A DNA stretch of 15,319 bases from an uncultured Clostridia bacterium (lineage in GTDB: Bacteria > Bacillota > Clostridia > Christensenellales > Pumilibacteraceae). The stretch is taken from positions 1 through 15,319 of the forward strand of contig CANQUR010000020.1 of assembly GCA_947627075.1 (NCBI GenBank), read 5' to 3'. This document shows, piece by piece, positions 1 through 5,542 of the stretch. Both the position numbers and the translations under genes were made by a program. The notes under the pieces are model-generated. The model was given only the letters and a program-made list of their open reading frames with translations, had not been told where the DNA came from and made no database searches. Each line of letters opens with the position of its first letter. The stretch's first letter is position 1.

Positions 1-718
1 GAACGCGTTGAGCGGCGCCGTCAAGTTTGCCGTTGAGTTCGGGAATGACGAGCCCTATGGCTTTTGCCGCGCCGGTAGTGTTGGGCACGATATTGCAAGC
101 GGCGGCGCGAGCACGGCGATAGTCACCCTTCTTGTGCGGAGCGTCGAGCGTGCTTTGATCGCCCGTATAAGCGTGAATGGTGGTCATAAAGCCCTTTTCT
201 ATCGGGCAAAGATCGTTGAGCGCCTTTGCCATGGGAGCAAGACAGTTGGTCGTGCAAGAAGCCGCCGAAATGACTTTATCCGAACTTTTGAGAGTCTTTT
301 CGTTTACGCCAAAGACTATTGTGGGCATATCGCCCTTTGCGGGTGCCGAAATAACGACTTTTTTCGCGCCTGCGTTTACGTGTTCCATAGCCTTTTCGAT
401 AGACGTATAAGCGCCCGTGCATTCGAGCACTACATCGACGTTCATCTCGCCCCAGGGGAGTTTGCTTGCGTCCGACTCGGCAAGGAATTTGATCTTTTTG
501 CCGTCAATAACGAGATATTCGTCCTCTACGCTCACCTTGTCGCAAAGGGCATATCTGCCCTGCGTCGAATCGTATTTGAGAAGATGAGCAAGCATTCCGG
601 GATTGAAGGTGCGATTGTTTATTGCTACAACTTCATAGCCCTCCGCGCCGAACATCTGCCTGAAGGCAAGTCTGCCTATCCTGCCGAAACCGTTGATAGC
701 AACTCTGACATTTTTCAT
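1..718 (-). CDS. gap: Glyceraldehyde-3-phosphate dehydrogenase, 3' end cut by window edge
   Basis: Glycolytic enzyme that oxidises glyceraldehyde-3-phosphate to 1,3-bisphosphoglycerate in the cytosol. I translated the minus strand by hand: 239 codons are visible, starting MKNVRVAINGFGRIGRLAF, the Rossmann NAD(P)-binding start (GFGRIGR at residues 10-16). The catalytic motif SAASCTTNCLAP puts the nucleophile at Cys155 and the assisting His at 182 (TTIHAYTGDQ). NTTGAAKAIG (213-222) and PELNGKLDGAAQRV (226-239) are also typical. About 95 residues of a usual 335 lie outside the window. The start at 718 is set by an AGGAGT ribosome binding site at 725-730. The gene diverges from fba. Oddity: the residue that normally is Asp in the 'ND' cofactor motif is Asn here (AINNRT, residues 33-37), so the NAD/NADP preference is open. 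Identification is very sure. Confidence 0.97.
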   Translation of the reverse strand, partial: MKNVRVAINGFGRIGRLAFRQMFGAEGYEVVAINNRTFNPGMLAHLLKYDSTQGRYALCDKVSVEDEYLVIDGKKIKFLAESDASKLPWGEMNVDVVLECTGAYTSIEKAMEHVNAGAKKVVISAPAKGDMPTIVFGVNEKTLKSSDKVISAASCTTNCLAPMAKALNDLCPIEKGFMTTIHAYTGDQSTLDAPHKKGDYRRARAAACNIVPNTTGAAKAIGLVIPELNGKLDGAAQRV

Positions 719-818
719 AAAATTACTCCTTTTATAAATATTTTATATTGGATCGAATATTATTATCCGAAACGGATCGAAAATTTTTTCAAGGCTTCAA
801 GCCCTTCGATATAGGCGG

Positions 819-847
819 CGAGATTGCAAAACTTTTGATGAATCTCG
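819..847 (-). promoter_or_regulatory. Hairpin in the gap 5' leader
   Basis: The predicted gap transcript has a leader of about 155 nt, from around 874 to 719. It contains a perfect 7-bp stem, 819-825 against 841-847 (CGAGATT / AATCTCG in the transcript). A second, smaller self-complementary stretch lies inside the loop (827-831 against 833-837). It has no terminator-like U-tract directly after it, so it could affect mRNA stability or be chance. I do not recognise it as a known riboswitch. Confidence 0.35.
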
Positions 848-872
848 GCACATGAGCCCTCCAAATGTTTTC

Positions 873-886
873 TATACTTTAGTATA
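873..886. promoter_or_regulatory. Palindrome over the gap -10 box, possible operator
   Basis: TATACT-TT-AGTATA is a perfect 6-bp inverted repeat with a 2-bp centre. It covers the gap -10 element and the expected start point, a position where a bound repressor would block initiation. It is AT-rich, so chance is possible. The regulator is unknown. Confidence 0.35.
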
Positions 887-909
887 CACACATGATGAAT
901 AAAAGTCAA
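881..909 (-). promoter_or_regulatory. Sigma-A promoter of gap
   Basis: Reading the minus strand, the -35 box is TTGACT (904-909) and the -10 box TATACT (881-886), separated by exactly 17 bp. Transcription would start near 874, leaving a leader of about 155 nt before the gap start at 718. The -10 box forms one arm of a 14-bp palindrome at 873-886. Confidence 0.75.
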
Positions 910-911
910 TC

Positions 912-930
912 AAAATTGTCAAACAATTTT
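912..930. promoter_or_regulatory. Inverted repeat between the gap and fba promoters
   Basis: AAAATTGT-CAA-ACAATTTT is a perfect 8-bp inverted repeat with a 3-bp centre. It sits just outside the gap -35 box (904-909) and 22 bp before the fba -35 box (953-958), so one bound regulator could act on both divergent promoters. It does not match the full Rex or CcpA consensus that I know. Confidence 0.4.
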
Positions 931-952
931 TTTATATTTTGCGGTAAAACGA

Positions 953-981
953 GTGACATTTGGACCTTTGTGGTGTATAAT
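953..981 (+). promoter_or_regulatory. Sigma-A promoter of fba
   Basis: A GTGACA -35 box (953-958) and a perfect TATAAT -10 box (976-981) have a 17-bp spacer. Transcription should start near 988, giving a short leader of about 27 nt before the fba start at 1015. Confidence 0.75.
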
Positions 982-1014
982 ATACTTAATGATAATTTTT
1001 GGAGGTATTTTTTA

Positions 1015-1944
1015 ATGCCATTAGTTACTTCGACCGATATGTTCAAAAAAGCATATAACGGCGGTTATGCAATAGGCGCTTTCAACGTTAACAATATGGA
1101 GATAATCCAAGGCATAGTTGAAGCCGCCAAGCTCGAGAGATCTCCCCTCATTCTGCAAGTGTCGGCAGGCGCACGCAAATATGCCAACCCGATCTATTTG
1201 CGCAAGCTCGTAGAAGCCGCTATCGAGGATTCGGGACTTCCCATTTGCTTGCACCTCGATCACGGTGAAAGCTATGATATATGCGTTCAATCGATCGCCG
1301 ACGGTTTTACTTCGGTAATGATAGACGCTTCGAAACATCCTTTGAGCGAAAATATTCGCATAACGAGCGAGGTCGTAAAGTATGCTCATGACCACGGCGT
1401 TGTCGTTGAGGCGGAACTCGGCAGATTGGCCGGCGTCGAGGACGACGTCAACGTGAGCAAAGAGGACAGCAGTTACACGGATCCCGATCAAGTTCAGGAG
1501 TTTGTAAGCAAAACGGGCGTAGACAGCCTTGCCATTGCAATAGGCACCTCGCACGGCGCATACAAGTTCAAGGGAGATCCCAAACTCCGCTTTGACATTT
1601 TGGAGGAAGTGGCAAAACGTTTGCCCGGCTTCCCCATCGTTCTTCACGGAGCAAGCTCGGTCATCCCCGAATACGTTCGCACAATTAATGAGTTTGGCGG
1701 CATGATGTCGGGAGCCAAAGGCGTGCCCGAGGATATGCTTCGTAAAGCCGCAAGCATGGCTGTATGCAAGATAAATATCGATTCCGATCTGCGCCTTGCA
1801 TGCACCGCCGCAATAAGAAAGCACCTTGCCGAAAATCCCGCTCACTTCGATCCGCGTCAATATCTCGGACCTGCTCGAACGCTTATCACCGAATGTGTTC
1901 GCCACAAGATCGTGAATGTTCTCGGCAGCAATGACAAAATTTAG
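1015..1944 (+). CDS. fba: Class II fructose-bisphosphate aldolase
   Basis: Zinc-dependent aldolase of glycolysis and gluconeogenesis that cleaves fructose-1,6-bisphosphate to dihydroxyacetone phosphate and glyceraldehyde-3-phosphate; it feeds the neighbouring GAPDH step. The product is 309 residues, the normal length for this subgroup. It starts MPLVTSTDMFKKAYNGGYA, the usual N-terminus of the family. Visible active-site elements are LHLDHG (79-84, catalytic Asp82 and zinc ligand His83), EAELG (132-136), GTSHG (177-181, His180), LHGASS (210-215, His211) and NIDSDLR (254-260). The reading frame is open further upstream (ATG at 892), but that part overlaps the promoter. The GGAGG at 1001-1005 and family alignment fix the start at 1015. 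A terminator follows the stop. Confidence 0.97.
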   Translation: MPLVTSTDMFKKAYNGGYAIGAFNVNNMEIIQGIVEAAKLERSPLILQVSAGARKYANPIYLRKLVEAAIEDSGLPICLHLDHGESYDICVQSIADGFTSVMIDASKHPLSENIRITSEVVKYAHDHGVVVEAELGRLAGVEDDVNVSKEDSSYTDPDQVQEFVSKTGVDSLAIAIGTSHGAYKFKGDPKLRFDILEEVAKRLPGFPIVLHGASSVIPEYVRTINEFGGMMSGAKGVPEDMLRKAASMAVCKINIDSDLRLACTAAIRKHLAENPAHFDPRQYLGPARTLITECVRHKIVNVLGSNDKI

Positions 1945-1972
1945 TTCGTTGACCTAAAAAACGATAAAATAT

Positions 1973-2001
1973 AAGATACGCTTTTCGGCGTATCTTTTTT
2001 T
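1973..2001 (+). terminator. Rho-independent terminator of fba
   Basis: A 9-bp perfect stem (AAGATACGC 1973-1981, GCGTATCTT 1988-1996) with a 6-nt loop runs into a T-tract (1995-2001). The other strand shows the same stem followed by a weaker AT-rich tail, so it may also stop transcripts of the converging PII-like operon. The 68 bp between it and that operon's last stop codon hold nothing recognisable. Confidence 0.85.
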
Positions 2002-2069
2002 ATTCCGGCGCACCGTAAACTTTGGTATGCCCTATTTTTCGCAAATGGCAAATTGGTAAAAGTTGACCT

Positions 2070-2435
2070 TTATGCTTCTTCTTTAGATTGAGTTTCCGTC
2101 TCCGGCTCGGGTTGAGCGGCGGCGTCCTTATTAAGTCCCAAAACGTTATCCACGGGCAACGAAAAGGCTATGCCGTGTCCGGGCGAATTCAGTCCCACTT
2201 CTTTATAGAGGGCGTGCAAAATATCGTCCCTTATTGCCGCCGGAACGACGAGCATGAGTATCTCCTTTTCGGGCTGAATGGTAATTTTGAAGTATTTTTC
2301 CGCTTCCTTGTTCGCCGTGCCGCGCGCCTGTATCACAGTGCCGCCGCGTGCGCCGAATGCATAAGCCGCGTCCATGACCGCTTCGGCAAAGCCGGCGTTG
2401 ACTATACATAATATAAGCTCGTAATCCGCTTTCAT
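2070..2435 (-). CDS. PII-like signalling protein B (P-II family regulator)
   Basis: Small cytosolic protein of the PII superfamily; such trimers sense nucleotides or small metabolites and bind a membrane or enzyme partner. The product is 121 residues and starts MKADYELILCIVNAGFAEAV. Family-like elements are the first strand (ELILCIVN, 6-13), the turn ARGGTVIQARGT (29-40), corresponding to the beginning of the T-loop region, the strand EILMLVVP (58-65) and the closing strand HGIAFSLPVDNVLGL (87-101). The T-loop region is short and lacks the classical uridylylated Tyr context, so this is not a typical GlnB/GlnK. The C-terminus carries an acidic tail (E/D/Q-rich, 102-121). The start codon at 2435 overlaps the previous stop (ATGA) and is preceded by GGAGGG, suggesting translational coupling. 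Ligand unknown. Confidence 0.85.
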   Translation of the reverse strand: MKADYELILCIVNAGFAEAVMDAAYAFGARGGTVIQARGTANKEAEKYFKITIQPEKEILMLVVPAAIRDDILHALYKEVGLNSPGHGIAFSLPVDNVLGLNKDAAAQPEPETETQSKEEA

Positions 2436-2851
2436 TGTCCCTCCTTGACCGTGCCGCGATTGTTGCTCAAAAAGCCGTAGATCGCAACTCCTATCAAGCT
2501 CGACATCGGCACCGTAAAAGCGATGCCCTTGCCGTTTTTGATGTTTTCGAACTTTTCGTTGAGCTCCTCGAACACACTTTCCACCTTTTCCTCTTTTATC
2601 ACGCTGAAAATGACCGTCTTGTCCGAATCGGCAAGCCCCAAATATCGTAGCATTTCCGCCTTGGCTGTGCCGCGTCCGAAGCATAACATTTGCATATTCA
2701 CATCAAAGGACTGAATTAGATCGGCATAATATTCGCCCTTTCGCCTATCTACCACAGTGATGAGCAATTCGAGCTTGTTTGCGACGAAATTATTCGGTTC
2801 GGCTTTTTTGTGACGCATTATTTTTTTATGCTTATGCTTTTCCTCTTCCAT
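2432..2851 (-). CDS. PII-like signalling protein A (P-II family regulator)
   Basis: Second PII-like protein of the operon, 139 residues. The core runs from LELLITVVDRRKGE (27-40, first strand) through MQMLCFGRGTAKAEML (53-68) and KTVIFSVIKEEKVESVF (78-94) to GKGIAFTVPMSSLIG (107-121), matching the beta-alpha-beta double fold. It differs clearly from protein B, so the pair may form different homotrimers or heterotrimers; this is inference. An N-terminal extension of about 25 residues is rich in His and Lys (EKHKHKK, RHKK), which is unusual for PII. The start at 2851 has a good GGAGG site 10 bp after the stop of the DUF1538 gene. Its stop overlaps the start of the next gene. The job is probably control of the DUF1538 membrane protein; the ligand cannot be told. 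Confidence 0.82.
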   Translation of the reverse strand: MEEEKHKHKKIMRHKKAEPNNFVANKLELLITVVDRRKGEYYADLIQSFDVNMQMLCFGRGTAKAEMLRYLGLADSDKTVIFSVIKEEKVESVFEELNEKFENIKNGKGIAFTVPMSSLIGVAIYGFLSNNRGTVKEGQ

Positions 2852-2861
2852 GGTAGCCTCC

Positions 2862-3557
2862 TTACATAAAGTTTATTATTTGCTCATCATCCGCGCTCAA
2901 AATGCGACGCAAAACAAGCTTTTCCCTCACCTTGTTGGTGACGATCGCCTTAAATCCGAGCGCCTGTATGGTAATGAGCGGCGTCATTGCCACGAGCGCG
3001 ACAACTCCGAAAGCAAAACTCATGACTTCGCTCACGTCGTTTATCGCCTCGCACGCGCCTATTACGAGCGGAAGGATAAAGCTCGAAGTAAGCGGACCGC
3101 TGGCTACTCCGCCAGAGTCGAATGCGATCGCCGTGTAAATTTTAGGCACAAAGAACGAGAGCGCAAGCGAGACCAAATATCCAGGTATAAGATAATACAA
3201 AAGCGAAAATTTGAATATCACCCTTATCATGGCAAGCCCTATGGATATTCCCACGCCTATCGAAAGAGCTATGAGCATAGAGCGCCTTTTTATTGCACCG
3301 CCCGTTATATCCTCGACTTGCCTGTTAAGAACGTGTACGGCAGGCTCGGCGAGCACCACCACAAGTCCTATCACAAAGCCGAAAATTATAAGCACGGTGT
3401 TATTTTCCGCCATCTCCTGTCCTATCTTAAAGCCCATTGGCATAAACCCGAATTCGACCGCAGACAAAAACATGACAAGTCCGACAAATGTATATATTAT
3501 TCCTATTATTATTTGTATGATCCTTTGTTTCGGAAGTTTGAGCACCGCGAACTGCAA
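2862..3557 (-). CDS. DUF1538 membrane protein, second repeat unit (frame-separated)
   Basis: Polytopic membrane protein of unknown function from the DUF1538 family. From a TTG at 3557 the frame gives 231 residues, with hydrophobic segments and the family signature AFDSGGVASGPLT, the counterpart of GFDSGGVTTGPIT in the upstream piece. LAEPAVHVL matches IAEPDLSVL of that piece. The start is doubtful. No ribosome binding site precedes the TTG, and the same frame is open upstream to 3650, where it encodes the missing half of the first membrane segment (LGLIVVFFFILQF). Aligned to unit 1, this unit begins in the other frame at GEIILSSAISD, at the end of the upstream ORF. So the true product is likely a two-unit protein interrupted by a -1 frameshift, or this half is poorly expressed. 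It lies 10 bp before the PII-like gene A. Confidence 0.75.
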   Translation of the reverse strand: MQFAVLKLPKQRIIQIIIGIIYTFVGLVMFLSAVEFGFMPMGFKIGQEMAENNTVLIIFGFVIGLVVVLAEPAVHVLNRQVEDITGGAIKRRSMLIALSIGVGISIGLAMIRVIFKFSLLYYLIPGYLVSLALSFFVPKIYTAIAFDSGGVASGPLTSSFILPLVIGACEAINDVSEVMSFAFGVVALVAMTPLITIQALGFKAIVTNKVREKLVLRRILSADDEQIINFM

Positions 3558-3574
3558 GATAAAGAAAAATACGA

Positions 3575-4369
3575 CTATAAGTCCGAGATCGCGGAGGAAA
3601 GAATTATCTCTCCAAGCTGCGAGCCGAAAGAATAAGAGTCGGTCGGAAGTTCATATATCGGCGTGCCGTCCGAAATGAGCGCAAGCACCAAGACGGCAAG
3701 AATGGGGCCTATCGAGCATAGCGCGATGAGCCCGAAGCTGTTTTCCTTCGACCTTCTGCCGCCGATCGTTGCGGACACTCCCACTCCGAGCGCCATGATA
3801 AAAGGCACCGTTATGGGTCCGGTGGTCACTCCTCCCGAATCGAAGCCGAGCGGCAACAGCTCGCCCTTGCCGCTTTCGAACAAAAGCGCACAAAAGGCGA
3901 ACAGCATCATATAAAAAAAGATCAGGAGCGCGGAAAGATCCTTTTTGAAAACGATCTTCATGAGCGCCATGAGCAAAAATATACCCACGCCCGCGCCTAC
4001 TGTGAATATTAGTACCGTGCCTCCGCCCGGAATCACATTGCCTATTTGCCCAGCTAACACGGACAGATCCGGCTCGGCTATCGTAATGAGCACACCCATT
4101 ATAAAGCCGACGGTGAGCATGAGACCTATCCTTTTGGATTTTGTAAGTCCGGAGCCTACGTGCTCGCCCATGGGAGTCATGGCAAGGTCGGCGCCGAGAT
4201 TGAAAAGTCCTATGCCCAAAACCAAAAAAAGCGCCGAAATGACAAACACGACAAGTTCGCGCTCACTCACATTTATGAGCGGCGTAAAGGAAATAATGAG
4301 TACTATAAAAGTGACGGGTAGCACCGAAAGCAACGCTTCTTTTATTTTAGCCGCCAAACTCTTGCCCAT
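3575..4369 (-). CDS. DUF1538 membrane protein, first repeat unit
   Basis: Membrane protein of unknown function (DUF1538), first gene of the operon with two PII-like proteins. Hydrophobic segments alternate with short loops. Visible signatures are LAMTPMGEHVG, TIAEPDLSVLAGQIG and GFDSGGVTTGPITVPFI; the Gly- and Asp-rich motif FDSGGV recurs in unit 2, pointing to a duplicated, transporter-like fold. I prefer the start at 4369 (MGKSLAAKIKEALL, 264 residues) because GGGAGGG at 4373-4379 precedes it. ATGs at 4381 and 4390 are in frame but lack a good site. The ORF ends with the first 20 or so residues of the second unit and then meets TAG at 3575-3577. A substrate cannot be inferred, and transport is only suggested by the fold and the PII-like partners. 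Confidence 0.85.
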   Translation of the reverse strand: MGKSLAAKIKEALLSVLPVTFIVLIISFTPLINVSERELVVFVISALFLVLGIGLFNLGADLAMTPMGEHVGSGLTKSKRIGLMLTVGFIMGVLITIAEPDLSVLAGQIGNVIPGGGTVLIFTVGAGVGIFLLMALMKIVFKKDLSALLIFFYMMLFAFCALLFESGKGELLPLGFDSGGVTTGPITVPFIMALGVGVSATIGGRRSKENSFGLIALCSIGPILAVLVLALISDGTPIYELPTDSYSFGSQLGEIILSSAISDL

Positions 4370-4411
4370 TTTCCCTCCCATCGATTTCATTTACTTACAC
4401 TTTATATATAG

Positions 4412-4440
4412 ATTATATCACATATGTGTTGTGAAATCAA
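4412..4440 (-). promoter_or_regulatory. Promoter of the DUF1538/PII-like operon with palindrome in the spacer
   Basis: On the minus strand, TTGATT (4435-4440) and a perfect TATAAT (4412-4417) are separated by 17 bp. The spacer contains the perfect 10-bp palindrome CACATATGTG (4419-4428), within a wider TCACA...TGTGA arrangement (4418-4434). This is a good place for a repressor. The leader to the start at 4369 would be about 35 nt. Confidence 0.75.
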
Positions 4441-4493
4441 GAAAAAGTGCATAAAAAACCAACGTGTATTTTAGACAAAATCCTCGATACTCC

Positions 4494-4522
4494 TTGACAC
4501 CAAAGCGGAAATACTTTATAAT
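4494..4522 (+). promoter_or_regulatory. Perfect-consensus sigma-A promoter (distal) of the DUF4364 operon
   Basis: TTGACA (4494-4499), a 17-bp spacer and TATAAT (4517-4522): both boxes match the consensus exactly. Transcription would begin near 4529, about 118 nt before the DUF4364 start. The leader contains long A and T runs (4563-4586) that could pause or stop some transcripts. Confidence 0.8.
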
Positions 4523-4596
4523 ATAGGCTCCAAAGACATAGGAAATACGAAAAAGTAAAGACTAAAAAAATTTTTTAATTTTTTTTGGTAAACCTA

Positions 4597-4625
4597 TTGA
4601 AAAATATGTTTTTTTATGCTATAAT
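4597..4625 (+). promoter_or_regulatory. Proximal extended -10 promoter of the DUF4364 operon
   Basis: TTGAAA (4597-4602), a 17-bp spacer and TATAAT (4620-4625), with TG at 4617-4618 forming an extended -10. The start point near 4632 leaves only about 15 nt before the GTG start, just enough to hold the AGAAGG ribosome binding site at 4633-4638. Confidence 0.65.
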
Positions 4626-4646
4626 TATTAACAGAAGGTACAAAAA

Positions 4647-5171
4647 GTGGAATTCCAAGATAACAGCATAGTCAACAAATTAACCGTATTGTTTTTTATG
4701 GACAAAATGGATGTTCCCATGACCGAAGGGCTCATTTTGGAGGCATGTTACTATCAAAACACTTGGCTGGAATATATGGATTGCGTACAAACTCTCAATC
4801 TACTGCTCGAGTCGGACTTTTTGTCCAAGACTACGCATGACAATACGGTATATTACAGCATTACGCCCGATGGCAGGGCATGCTTGTCGCACTTCTATTC
4901 GCGCGTACCTTCTTCCATTCGCGCGGAGATAACCGAGTTCGTAAAGGAAAATCGCGCCATTTACAGACGAAAACAGGAATATTTTACCTCTTATCGCATG
5001 AACTCAGATAAAACGTATACCTGTACTCTGAAAATTGTGGATTCCATGAAAACGACTCTTGATATGAAGTTTAATGTGCCGAACAAGGAGATCGCCAAAA
5101 GTGTGGCAAAAAAATGGGAAAATAATGCCGCACAGATCTACACAATGCTCTATGAGCAATTGGTAGACTGA
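4647..5171 (+). CDS. DUF4364 family protein, winged-helix-like
   Basis: Clostridial protein of the DUF4364 family, 174 residues, probably cytosolic. The N-terminal 90 residues look like a winged helix: helices in NKLTVLFFMDKMDVPMTEG and YMDCVQTLNLLLESDFL, followed by a wing (TTHDNTVYYSITPDGRACL). The C-terminal part holds an acidic helix (SIRAEITEFVKENRAIYRRK) and a strand-rich end (YTCTLKIVDSMKTTLDMKF), all usual for the family. A DNA-binding role is inferred from the fold only. The start is GTG at 4647, with AGAAGG eight bases upstream; the family's usual N-terminus (a few residues before NKL) agrees. It is followed after 20 bp by the TSCPD gene and is likely cotranscribed with it. Confidence 0.9.
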   Translation: MEFQDNSIVNKLTVLFFMDKMDVPMTEGLILEACYYQNTWLEYMDCVQTLNLLLESDFLSKTTHDNTVYYSITPDGRACLSHFYSRVPSSIRAEITEFVKENRAIYRRKQEYFTSYRMNSDKTYTCTLKIVDSMKTTLDMKFNVPNKEIAKSVAKKWENNAAQIYTMLYEQLVD

Positions 5172-5191
5172 AATTTTAAGGAGGACAAATA

Positions 5192-5464
5192 ATGGACAAA
5201 ATCGAAACTTATCGCGCAGTAGGAACCTGCTGCAAACAAATAATGTTTTCGGTAGACGAAAACAACATTCTTACATCTTGTATCTTTATACACGGTTGCT
5301 CCGGCAATCAACAAGCAGTTTCAAAATTAGTAAAGGGCAAACATATCGACGAGGTGATCGAACTGCTTAAAGGCATTCCTTGCAAAGGTACGACGTCTTG
5401 CCCCGATCAACTTGCCCGAGCGCTCATCGCTTATAAGGAACGAAAATCAAAGCCATGCGAATAA
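5192..5464 (+). CDS. TSCPD domain protein (TIGR03905 family)
   Basis: Small protein of 90 residues named for its TSCPD motif, here at residues 68-72. It starts MDKIETYRAVGTCCKQIMFS and also has IHGCSGNQQA (34-43). Six cysteines (13, 14, 30, 36, 64, 70) plus one near the end could bind a metal. The same domain occurs at the C-terminus of class II ribonucleotide reductases and related proteins, but the role of the stand-alone form is not known. A strong AGGAGG site precedes the ATG. It is the last gene of the DUF4364 pair and is followed by a terminator. Confidence 0.92.
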   Translation: MDKIETYRAVGTCCKQIMFSVDENNILTSCIFIHGCSGNQQAVSKLVKGKHIDEVIELLKGIPCKGTTSCPDQLARALIAYKERKSKPCE

Positions 5465-5501
5465 AATGATCCTTGTATAAATACGACTTCTATAAGCAAA
5501 C

Positions 5502-5535
5502 AAAAGACTAACGGAAATTCTATCGTTAGTCTTTT
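5502..5535. terminator. Bidirectional terminator between convergent genes
   Basis: A perfect 12-bp stem (5502-5513 with 5524-5535) and a 10-nt loop. The stem ends in AAAA on the left and TTTT on the right, so it can work for the TSCPD transcript (plus) and for the lipoprotein gene that ends at 5543 on the minus strand. Confidence 0.85.
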
Positions 5536-5542
5536 CTTAATT

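Noticed and set aside
8..814. A 268-codon plus-strand frame over the gap gene
   Set aside because: The opposite strand gives an unmistakable GAPDH; the plus frame is its shadow.
912..930. Rex or CcpA operator
   Set aside because: The inverted repeat is shorter and spaced differently from the Rex consensus and lacks the CcpA cre pattern, so it is listed only as an unnamed repeat.
892..1014. Upstream start for the aldolase at ATG 892
   Set aside because: The extra 41 residues are not aldolase-like and the stretch overlaps the fba promoter. The GGAGG and family N-terminus support 1015.
2436..2684. N-terminal extension of PII-like protein B from an ATG at 2684
   Set aside because: The extra residues come from a different frame of gene A. 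The GGAGGG-preceded ATG at 2435 with ATGA overlap is the real start.
3575..3650. Programmed -1 frameshift site
   Set aside because: The frame change itself is well supported, but no X-XXY-YYZ slippery heptamer is visible in the window where it must occur, so I do not claim programming.
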